Source: Acidimicrobiaceae bacterium (GTDB taxonomy: Bacteria > Actinomycetota > Acidimicrobiia > Acidimicrobiales > Ilumatobacteraceae). From it: a DNA stretch of 12,054 bases. The number at the start of each line of letters is the position of its first letter. The stretch's first letter is position 1. The notes beneath the pieces were generated by a model that saw only the letters and a program-made list of their open reading frames with translations, did no database searches and had not been told where the DNA came from. The position numbers and the translations under genes were made by a program. The DNA lies in assembly GCA_006515795.1 (NCBI GenBank), contig VFMC01000083.1, forward strand, positions 1 through 12,054, read 5' to 3'. Below are positions 6,617-12,054 of this stretch, piece by piece.

Positions 6617-7233
6617 GCCGTCTGCCCGACGCCGTCCGCAGGATGTTCGACGTGATCGTCGCGGCGGCGGGGATCGTGCTGGTGTCGCCGGTCATGGCGG
6701 CCGCCGCGCTGCTCATCCGGCTGCGCCTCGGCAGTGGAGTGCTCTTCCGACAAGACCGCGTCGGGCTCGGCGGTCGGCCGTTCACGCTGTTGAAGTTCCG
6801 CACGATGCACCACGCCGAAGCCGACCGGGATGGCCCGGAGCACGACGCAGACCGGCTGACCGCGTTTGGCAGGTGCCTGCGGGCGACGAGCGTCGATGAG
6901 TTGCCGTCGCTGTGGAACCTGTTGCGTGGCGACGTAACGCTCGTCGGCCCGCGACCGCTGCCGGTGCACTACTGGGATCGATATCGCGGCCAGGAGTACC
7001 GTCGCTTCGAGGTGAAGCCGGGCATCACCGGTCTCGCTCAGGTGAGTGGACGGAACCTGGTGGATTGGCCGGATCGGCTGGCGCTCGATGTGCAGTACGT
7101 CCGTGAACGATCCCTGGTGGGCGACGTGCGGATCCTGTTGCGCACGGTGCCGATGGTGCTTACCGGCGCCGGGGTATCGCACGGCAGTGCGGTCACGATG
7201 CACGCGCTGCCCGTGGATCGCCCTGGTGCGTGA
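6613..7233 (+). CDS. PglC/WcaJ-type undecaprenyl-phosphate sugar-1-phosphate transferase
   Basis: Monotopic membrane phosphoglycosyl transferase that moves a sugar-1-phosphate from a UDP-sugar to undecaprenyl phosphate and so starts synthesis of a lipid-linked glycan. It is 206 residues, the small single-domain (PglC-like) form without the extra N-terminal domains of WcaJ/WbaP. Residues 12-35 form the reentrant membrane helix with the helix-breaking Ser25-Pro26 pair. KFRTM (61-65), the Asp95-Glu96 catalytic pair in TSVDELPSLWNLLRGD, VGPRPL (111-116) and KPGITGLAQVSGRN are all present. The GTG start overlaps the acetyltransferase stop, indicating coupled translation and a shared pathway. Together the pair resembles PglD and PglC of the bacillosamine route, but the dehydratase and aminotransferase are not in the window, so the transferred sugar is unknown. 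Its stop directly abuts the stop of the convergent glycosyltransferase. Confidence 0.93.
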   Translation: MSRLPDAVRRMFDVIVAAAGIVLVSPVMAAAALLIRLRLGSGVLFRQDRVGLGGRPFTLLKFRTMHHAEADRDGPEHDADRLTAFGRCLRATSVDELPSLWNLLRGDVTLVGPRPLPVHYWDRYRGQEYRRFEVKPGITGLAQVSGRNLVDWPDRLALDVQYVRERSLVGDVRILLRTVPMVLTGAGVSHGSAVTMHALPVDRPGA

Positions 7234-8418
7234 TCAGCGTTGCAGCCGTCGGTACACGGCGAGGGTGCGTTCGATGACGAGCGCCTGATCGAATTGCCCC
7301 CGGGCACGAGCCCGCGCCGCCTCCGACATGGTGGGCCACTCGGCTCGACGGGCCACCAGATCGCGGACCGCGGCCGCGAGACCGGCCGGGTCGCGCGCCG
7401 GCACGAGCACGCCGGTGACTCCGTCGTCTACCACTTGACGGTTGCCGCGGATGTCGGTGGCGACGGCGGGGAGACCCATCGCGGCAGCCTCCATCGCGCT
7501 GCGCGGAAAGCCCTCGCGCCAACTGGCGGTGAGGAACAGGTCCATCGCCGCGTAGCACTCGGGCATGTCGGTGCGTTCTCCGGCGAACACCACTCCGTCG
7601 GCACGTGCATCCACCATCTGGGCACCGTCGACCGCGTCGGCTTTGCCGGGATCGGCGGGGCCGACGATCACGAACCGAACAGGAAGCCGCTCGTCGTGCA
7701 AGGCATGCGCGGCTTCGAGGATCTCGACGATCCCCTTCTCGCGAACCAGCCGACCGACGACGCCGACCACGATCTCATCGCTGCCGACGCCCCAGTCGTC
7801 GCGCACCGCGGCGCGCGTGGCGTTCGGCACCGAGTGCGGGTCGAAGCGAGCGAGATCGATCCCGTTGCCGAGCAGACGCACCTTGTGCGCCGGGATGCGG
7901 AGGCGGCGGACGAGAGTGTCGACGTCTTCCGGGTTCTGGACGAGCTCGGCGTCGCCGAACATCGCCGCGACGCGCTCGGCCGCGTAGACAGGGAGACGCC
8001 GCTGCCAGCGATCGGTCGGTTGGGCGTACAGGCCGTGCTGGGTGTTCACCACCAGCGGCACGCGGGTGAGCCACCCGGCGATCCGGCCGATGATGCCGGG
8101 CTTCGGGTTGTGGGTGTGGAGGATGTCGGGCCGAACCTGGCGAAGGAGCCGCACCAATTGGACGAAGGCGCGAACGTCCTGCAACGGATTGGTTGACCGG
8201 GTGAAGGCAGGCACGGGCACGTGGCGAATGCCCATCGCTTCCAGGTTCGCCACGTGCTCGCCGGCGGCAGACATGCCGATCACCTCGTAGCCCTCGGCCG
8301 CGAAGGCACGCAGCTGTGGGCCGAGGAGCCAGTCGAGGCTGATGTCGGTGGTGGTGAGGTGAACCAGCCGAAGCCCGTCGTGCCGCTTGGGTGGCAGGTG
8401 TTCCGTCCGGTGTGTCAC
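7234..8418 (-). CDS. Family 4 glycosyltransferase (GT-B fold)
   Basis: Retaining glycosyltransferase that adds a sugar from a nucleotide donor to a growing lipid-linked glycan at the cytoplasmic face of the membrane. It has 394 residues from GTG 8418. The N-terminal acceptor domain begins LRLVHLTTTDISLDWLLG and contains DILHTHNPKPGIIG and NTQHGLY. The donor domain has GNGIDLARF, VGVVGRLVREKGI, and the GT4 signature EGFPRSAME, an E-x7-E motif at Glu302/Glu310, followed by GLPAVATDIRGN. Overall it resembles the PglA/CapM-like GT4 group. An in-frame extension to 8544 is unlikely, because it runs through the end of the deacetylase gene and reads as arginine-rich nonsense. The GTG overlaps the deacetylase stop (GTGA), so this is the third gene of a coupled operon. 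Confidence 0.93.
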   Translation of the reverse strand: MTHRTEHLPPKRHDGLRLVHLTTTDISLDWLLGPQLRAFAAEGYEVIGMSAAGEHVANLEAMGIRHVPVPAFTRSTNPLQDVRAFVQLVRLLRQVRPDILHTHNPKPGIIGRIAGWLTRVPLVVNTQHGLYAQPTDRWQRRLPVYAAERVAAMFGDAELVQNPEDVDTLVRRLRIPAHKVRLLGNGIDLARFDPHSVPNATRAAVRDDWGVGSDEIVVGVVGRLVREKGIVEILEAAHALHDERLPVRFVIVGPADPGKADAVDGAQMVDARADGVVFAGERTDMPECYAAMDLFLTASWREGFPRSAMEAAAMGLPAVATDIRGNRQVVDDGVTGVLVPARDPAGLAAAVRDLVARRAEWPTMSEAARARARGQFDQALVIERTLAVYRRLQR

Positions 8419-9218
8419 CGGGTGCTGCCGCGGTACTTGACCCGGGCGACGGCGGCGCGCAGTTCGCCTTCCAGGCGCAGCCCGCCGGCCGCCTTGGCGG
8501 TGAAGAACTCGAAGCCGTCGCTGCGCTGGATGGGTGTTCGCCACAGGCGATGGAGGTCGGTACGGCCGGGCCGGTTCACCCGGCTCGCAGCCAGTGCGGC
8601 CGAGGCGAAGCGACGGCGCACGGCGATCTCCGCCTGCGGCGACCCGGGAAGCGCCTTGGGATACGCGAAGTGCCGCGGCGGCCGGCCCACGTGGGTGCTG
8701 ATGAGCTCGATCGAACGGTCGAGGTCGTCGGCGATCGCGGCCGGGTCGAGGCGATCGAGCAACCAGTGCGAGTGCGTGTGCGAACCGATTGTGATGAGGC
8801 CGGTGCTAACCGCGTCGCGCAGCGCGGGCCATGAGGTGGGCGGCGCCTCCCAGGGGAAGTCGGTCTGCTCGTCGACGAACTTCGTGGCCGCGTACAGGGT
8901 CGCCGGGAGACCGTGGCGTACGAGCGCCGGTACGGCGTGATCGGTGAAGTCGGCGGTGCCGTCGTCGAAGGTGATCACCACTCGCGGGTCGCTGTCGTGG
9001 CCGGCAGCCAGCATGGCTACGGCGTCGTCGAGGGTCACGACGTTGGCATGCTCGGCGAGATGGGCGAGATGGCGCTCGAAGTCGGCGACCGACATGTCGA
9101 CCTGGCTGTCGCTGCCGCCGCCGACACGGTGATAGATCAGCACCGTCACACCGGTGCGACGGGGGAAGATCACGTCGGTGGCCTTGCTCACGCGCTTCAA
9201 CAACCGACGCGGATCCAT
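8415..9218 (-). CDS. Polysaccharide deacetylase (NodB/CE4 domain)
   Basis: 267-residue carbohydrate esterase 4 protein, probably removing N- or O-acetyl groups from a glycan or its precursor. The CE4 motifs are in order: YHRV (29-32), TFDDGTADF (83-91) with the base Asp85 and metal-binding Asp86, SHTHSH (146-151) with metal ligands His147 and His151, and FAYPKA as the third motif. No signal peptide or clear membrane helix is seen at the N-terminus (MDPRRLLKRVSKATDV), so as read it is cytosolic or needs another route out. It starts three bases after the phosphatase stop and its own stop overlaps the GT4 start, so the three genes are one transcription unit. Many exopolysaccharide clusters carry such a deacetylase next to glycosyltransferases. 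Confidence 0.93.
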   Translation of the reverse strand: MDPRRLLKRVSKATDVIFPRRTGVTVLIYHRVGGGSDSQVDMSVADFERHLAHLAEHANVVTLDDAVAMLAAGHDSDPRVVITFDDGTADFTDHAVPALVRHGLPATLYAATKFVDEQTDFPWEAPPTSWPALRDAVSTGLITIGSHTHSHWLLDRLDPAAIADDLDRSIELISTHVGRPPRHFAYPKALPGSPQAEIAVRRRFASAALAASRVNRPGRTDLHRLWRTPIQRSDGFEFFTAKAAGGLRLEGELRAAVARVKYRGSTR

Positions 9219-9221
9219 CGA

Positions 9222-9773
9222 TCAGCCGATCGCCTGCGCGAGGCGCTGGGTGAGGTCGTCGATCTGGCCGAACGTGGCCGTCCAGGCAAGCCGGTCCAGG
9301 CCCGTCGGGTCGGCGATGGAGGCGATGCTGCGGTCGTCGAGGTACTCGAACCCGACCCGTCGGCCCTGGTTCAGCACTTGCTTCCAGTCGCCGATCGGCG
9401 CGCCGAGGAGGCCGCCGTGCACTTGCACGAGCTCGATCAGCTCGGGCAGCGTGAACGTCGACGCGAAGGCCTCGGGCCAACGACCGGCGATGTCGATCAC
9501 GTGCTCGTGCTCGGCGGTGACGATCAGGTCAGCGGCGGTGACGAGCCGGCGATCGAGCGGCGTGCCACGATGGCCGCGCACGTCGAGGCCGCGGGCGCCG
9601 AGCATCTTGACGGTCTCGCTGGTGGCGAGCCCGCCGTCGGCCCGGGTGCCGGCGCTGCGCACGCCTGCCGCGAGGCCGAGCTCCGCGAGGTGGTGACCGA
9701 GCAGTGCCTCCATCATCACCGAGCGCGTCCGGTTCCACGTGCAAACACACAGCACGGTGATGCCATTGCTCAC
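9222..9773 (-). CDS. Low-molecular-weight protein tyrosine phosphatase-like protein
   Basis: 183 residues from GTG 9773, which has GGAG 11 bases upstream. The phosphate loop is near the N-terminus as expected: VLCVCTWNRTRSV gives C-x5-R with Cys11 and Arg17 and then Ser18. ADPTG near the C-terminus (Asp155) matches the general-acid DP motif of the family. The loop differs from the usual CxGNxCRS: Trp13 replaces Gly and Thr16 replaces the second Cys that protects the active site by disulfide formation. At 183 residues it is somewhat longer than the usual 150-160, with an insert around residues 110-145 (LIELVQVHGGLLGAPIGDW). In polysaccharide loci such enzymes act on a tyrosine kinase that controls chain length; no kinase is visible here. 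First gene of the phosphatase-deacetylase-GT4 operon. Activity on phosphotyrosine is inferred. Confidence 0.85.
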   Translation of the reverse strand: MSNGITVLCVCTWNRTRSVMMEALLGHHLAELGLAAGVRSAGTRADGGLATSETVKMLGARGLDVRGHRGTPLDRRLVTAADLIVTAEHEHVIDIAGRWPEAFASTFTLPELIELVQVHGGLLGAPIGDWKQVLNQGRRVGFEYLDDRSIASIADPTGLDRLAWTATFGQIDDLTQRLAQAIG

Positions 9774-9803
9774 GCTCGATGCTTCTCCTGACGATGCGGC
9801 CGG

Positions 9804-9845
9804 GGCACGATCGGCCGGGCACGATCGGCCGAGGCACGATCGACC
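9804..9845. repeat. Three direct repeats of GGCACGATCGRCC upstream of the phosphatase operon
   Basis: GGCACGATCGGCC occurs at 9804-9816 and 9818-9830, and GGCACGATCGACC at 9833-9845, so the period is 14-15 bases. A degenerate fourth copy (ACGATGCGGCC) lies at 9790-9800. Each copy contains the palindrome CGATCG. The array lies in the 164-base region between the phosphatase operon (-) and vapB (+), 31 to 72 bases before the phosphatase start. The position suits a regulator binding site, but simple slippage duplication is also possible. Confidence 0.7.
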
Positions 9846-9925
9846 TGGCGAGGCTAGTTCGTCGAGGGTCTCTCGGCCTCGAAGGTGAGTCGCACACGCA
9901 TGCGCAGCGACATGCACGCTCGTGC

Positions 9926-9931
9926 TAGCCT
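9926..9931 (+). promoter_or_regulatory. -10 box (TAGCCT) of a leaderless vapB promoter
   Basis: TAGCCT, six bases, then ATG at 9938, the same box and spacing as at the aminopeptidase gene. No Shine-Dalgarno sequence is present and no clear -35 box is seen. Confidence 0.5.
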
Positions 9932-9937
9932 CTGCTC

Positions 9938-10168
9938 ATGCGTACGACAGTGGAGTTCGACGAGGATACGACCGCGGCCATCGAGCAGGTCCGCCGCGAG
10001 GTCGGCGTCGGCGTCTCCGAGGCAGTCAACCAGCTCATCCGGCGGGGCTTGCTCGTTCGAACCGACCGACCGCCATTCGTTCAGGCCACCTGTCGGCTCG
10101 GCCTGAAGATGGACGTTTCGAACGTGGCCGACGCCCTCGAGATCCTCGACGGCCCCAGGGCCCGCTGA
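9938..10168 (+). CDS. vapB: VapB-type ribbon-helix-helix antitoxin
   Basis: 76-residue antitoxin and probable autorepressor. RTTVEFDEDTTAAIEQVRREVGVGVSEAVNQLIRRGL reads as a ribbon-helix-helix DNA-binding domain: an N-terminal strand and two helices. The C-terminal part (residues 45-76) ends in VSNVADALEILDGPRAR, a helix of the kind that blocks the toxin active site. It is followed nine bases later by an intact VapC, so this is a complete module. It belongs to a different VapB subfamily from the one at 2982, whose sequence it does not resemble beyond the general fold, so the two modules are not a recent duplication. Confidence 0.88.
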   Translation: MRTTVEFDEDTTAAIEQVRREVGVGVSEAVNQLIRRGLLVRTDRPPFVQATCRLGLKMDVSNVADALEILDGPRAR

Positions 10169-10177
10169 CACTGCGAC

Positions 10178-10609
10178 GTGCTGGTCGACGCCAACATCCT
10201 CCTCTACGCGGTCGATGAGACCAGCCCTTTCCACGTCCGCGCCAGGACGTGGCTCGAAGCGGCGCTCAGCGGTCCTCGGCGCGTCGGGCTGCCGTGGCAA
10301 TCGCTCACGGCCTTTGTCCGGATCGCCACCAACCCGCGTGCGCTCGTAGCGCCGTTGAGCGCCGCGGAAGCCTGGGAGTTCGTCGACGGCTGGCTCGATG
10401 CCCCGACGGCGTGGATCCCAGTCCCGTCGATCGGGCACAGGGAGATCCTCGGTCGGCTGATCACCCAGCTCGACGTGCGTGGCAACCTCGTCGCCGATGC
10501 TGTGCTCGCCGCGTTGTGCGTCGAGCACGGGCTCACCATGATCTCGGCCGACTCCGACTTCGCCCGATTCCCCGAGGTGAACTGGGTCAACCCCGTCGTG
10601 CCGAGATGA
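10178..10609 (+). CDS. vapC: VapC PIN-domain ribonuclease toxin (intact)
   Basis: 143-residue toxin that cleaves RNA (VapC family members cut tRNA or rRNA) when not bound by its antitoxin. The PIN core is complete: LVDANILLYAVDE (Asp4), NLVADAVLAALCVEHG (Asp107) and MISADSDFARFP (Asp125 and Asp127). The middle segment LPWQSLTAFVRIATNPR, and the end of the domain (NWVNPV), match a well-known VapC subfamily in which the second acidic residue is not obvious from sequence. The GTG start is right in front of the first strand and has no ribosome binding site, so translation probably depends on coupling to vapB nine bases upstream. Of the three PIN genes in this window, only this one has an intact antitoxin, start and active site. 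Confidence 0.92.
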   Translation: MLVDANILLYAVDETSPFHVRARTWLEAALSGPRRVGLPWQSLTAFVRIATNPRALVAPLSAAEAWEFVDGWLDAPTAWIPVPSIGHREILGRLITQLDVRGNLVADAVLAALCVEHGLTMISADSDFARFPEVNWVNPVVPR

Positions 10610-10630
10610 TCGGCCGCTGACCGCGTGGTG

Positions 10631-11293
10631 ATGCGCGACGAACGGCGGCGACTTGCGCTGCGAGTGTCGTCGGGGGTCGCCGCCGGCGCCTGGGTGGTAT
10701 GGCGCAGCTGGGACGCGTCACACCTTTCCGACCGATCGTGGGCCGCTGCGGGCACCATGCTGGCGATGGCCGCGGTGACCGCGGTGTTGCCGGTCGTGCG
10801 GCGTCGGCTTCCGGCGCCCGGTGCGGTACCGGCCCTGATCGGTGTGATGCAGTTCGCGATCTACGCCTGCGTTCCCGAGACCGATCAGATCCCGCGGGTG
10901 GCGATGCTCGTGGTGGCGCTTGGAGCGATCGAGCTCGGCTCTCGCCACGTGGTGCCGTGGTGGGTGCATGGTGTTGTCGCGGCGGTCGTGCTGCGGTCGG
11001 GCATCTTCGGCGCGACGGGTCGGGAGAGCGCGTTGATCGGCGCGCTGTTCGCCTGTTGGCCGATCGTGCTCGTTGCGCTGGTTCCCGGGAACGCGCTGGT
11101 CGCGGCAGCGGTCGGCTCGATCGCCGCGGTAGCAGTGGCGCGTACGGGTGCGCTCGAACCGACTCCCGGTCCGGCCGTCGTCGCCGTGGCGATCGCCCTG
11201 CCGGTGAGTGCACTGCTGGCACTCCTGGGCGGCCTCCCCTTCACAAGACGACGGTGCGCATCCAGTCGACGGTGGCGCGTAAGCCGTCGGTGA
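10631..11293 (+). CDS. Polytopic membrane protein of unknown function
   Basis: 220 residues from ATG 10631; GTG 10628 and 10625 are equally possible starts, and none has a ribosome binding site. After a charged start (MRDERRRLALR), hydrophobic segments lie at about residues 37-56, 63-81, 89-103, 110-128, 133-151, 153-170 and 179-203, with a weaker one at 13-24, so seven or eight membrane helices are likely. I do not recognise the family. The last 20 residues are Arg/Ser-rich (FTRRRCASSRRWRVSRR) and encoded in 53 bases that overlap the end of the convergent epimerase gene. It starts 21 bases after vapC on the same strand and may be on the same transcript, but its position in a glycan region suggests a membrane step or a small accessory protein rather than a toxin-antitoxin role. 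Function unknown. Confidence 0.72.
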   Translation: MRDERRRLALRVSSGVAAGAWVVWRSWDASHLSDRSWAAAGTMLAMAAVTAVLPVVRRRLPAPGAVPALIGVMQFAIYACVPETDQIPRVAMLVVALGAIELGSRHVVPWWVHGVVAAVVLRSGIFGATGRESALIGALFACWPIVLVALVPGNALVAAAVGSIAAVAVARTGALEPTPGPAVVAVAIALPVSALLALLGGLPFTRRRCASSRRWRVSRR

Positions 11294-12054
11294 ATCGAAC
11301 CGGACGGAGGTCGGCGAAGAGCTCGCGCAACCGGGTGGTGTCGGCTTGGCTGTGCGGCACGTCGCCGGCGCGGTTCGATTCGTGCGTGCACACCACCGGG
11401 CGGCCGACGATCCGTTCGAGCTCGGCGATCACGTCGAGCAGCGACACCCGCGTGCCGAAGGCCAGGTTCACCGGAGTGGCGCTGGTGACGCGTCGCAGCA
11501 CCGCGTCGGTGAGCGCCGCGGTCACGCTGCCGACGTAGGTGAAGTCGCGGCTCTGCGTGCCATCGCCGTGCACGGTGAGCGGTGCGCCCGTGAGCGCCGA
11601 GTGCACGAAGGTGGGGATCACTGCGGCGTAGGCGTGGCCGGCGGCCTGCAGCGGCCCGAACACGTTGAAGAACCGGAATGCGAGCGTGGGCATGCCGTAG
11701 GTGGTGCCCCAGGCGAGCGTGTAGCCCTCGGTCGCGAGCTTGCTACCGCCGTAGGGCGACAGCGGGCGGGTGGCGAGCTCTTCGTGCTTGGGGAGCACCG
11801 GGTTGCTGCCGTACACGCTGCTGCTGCCGGCGACGATGGTGTGCAGGTTGCCGTGGCGGCGGGCGGCCTCGAGCACCATCAACGTGCCGGTGGCGTTGAC
11901 CTGGTGAGTGGCGAGCGGGTCGGCCACGCTGCGCGGCACGCTGCCCAGCGCAGCGAGGTGCACCACTGCATCGCTGCCATCGATGGCTGCGTCGAGTGCG
12001 TCGTTCGACAGGATCGTGCCGTCGATGAAGCGAACGTCGAGGCCGTCGATGTTG
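11241..12054 (-). CDS. NAD-dependent NDP-sugar epimerase/dehydratase (5' end cut by window)
   Basis: Extended short-chain dehydrogenase acting on a nucleotide sugar, most like UDP-glucose or UDP-GlcNAc 4-epimerases (GalE/WbpP-like). 270 C-terminal residues are visible; the N-terminal GxxGxxG nucleotide loop is beyond the window. Seen are VVHLAALGSVPRS (end of the fourth strand), the NATGTL helix, AGSSSVYGSNP with the active-site Ser, SPYGGSKLATEGY with the Tyr-x3-Lys pair, FRFFNVFGP, and SRDFTYVGSV in the substrate-binding domain. The ACGTCTTGTGA end overlaps the 3' end of the convergent membrane-protein gene by 53 bases. It probably supplies a Gal- or GalNAc-type donor for the glycan locus; the precise substrate cannot be decided without the missing part and an alignment. 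Confidence 0.93.
   Translation of the reverse strand, partial: NIDGLDVRFIDGTILSNDALDAAIDGSDAVVHLAALGSVPRSVADPLATHQVNATGTLMVLEAARRHGNLHTIVAGSSSVYGSNPVLPKHEELATRPLSPYGGSKLATEGYTLAWGTTYGMPTLAFRFFNVFGPLQAAGHAYAAVIPTFVHSALTGAPLTVHGDGTQSRDFTYVGSVTAALTDAVLRRVTSATPVNLAFGTRVSLLDVIAELERIVGRPVVCTHESNRAGDVPHSQADTTRLRELFADLRPVRFTDGLRATVDWMRTVVL

Noticed and set aside
8419..8544. In-frame extension of the family 4 glycosyltransferase to an upstream start.
   Set aside because: It lies inside the deacetylase gene and is arginine-rich; the GTG at 8418 overlapping the deacetylase stop is the normal coupled start.
1..12054. Search for CRISPR repeats, tRNA or rRNA genes, insertion sequences, integrases, phage genes and defence systems other than toxin-antitoxin loci.
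   Set aside because: None seen; every stretch over about 165 bases is accounted for by coding sequence.

Overview
High-GC bacterial DNA with the look of an actinomycete: strong G/C bias at third codon positions, many GTG starts, TANNNT-type -10 boxes placed directly in front of start codons (leaderless transcripts), and actinobacterial-style VapBC modules. A marine or freshwater Acidimicrobiia-like lineage is plausible but is only an impression from protein style; no rRNA or other taxonomic marker is present.

Layout. Positions 1-2882 are on the minus strand: GDP-L-fucose synthase (fcl), then a saccharopine-dehydrogenase-like oxidoreductase, then a type I methionine aminopeptidase with an N-terminal SEC-C zinc motif (cut by the window start). 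At 2982-3518 (+) lies a vapB antitoxin followed by a vapC whose 5' end has been deleted. At 3554-5373 (-) is a large patatin-like lipase with two predicted membrane helices and a -1 frameshift near its 3' end. At 5441-5911 (+) is a PIN-domain toxin with no convincing start or antitoxin. At 5969-7233 (+) a PglD/NeuD-type acetyltransferase and a PglC-type sugar-phosphate transferase overlap by four bases. Positions 9773-7234 (-) hold a tight operon: low-molecular-weight protein tyrosine phosphatase, polysaccharide deacetylase, family 4 glycosyltransferase. At 9938-10609 (+) is an intact vapBC pair, then a polytopic membrane protein of unknown function (10631-11293), converging on an NDP-sugar epimerase (11241 to the window end, -).

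How it fits together. The unifying theme is surface glycan synthesis: nucleotide-sugar making (fcl, epimerase), N-acetylation of an amino sugar and its transfer to a lipid carrier (PglD/PglC), chain extension (GT4), trimming (deacetylase) and probably regulation (tyrosine phosphatase). The partner enzymes that make the substrates (GDP-mannose dehydratase, a PglF/PglE-like dehydratase and aminotransferase), a flippase and a polymerase are not visible here. Three toxin-antitoxin loci in different states of preservation are scattered between the glycan genes, which suggests a region with much gene turnover.

I found no RNA genes, CRISPR arrays, insertion sequences, integrase or phage genes, and no gene-free stretch longer than about 165 bases. 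I see no convincing wholly new system. The strongest unusual signals are the repeated TANNNT-N6/7-start architecture, the truncated vapC with its old start still visible, the frameshifted patatin gene, and the short direct repeats ahead of the phosphatase operon.
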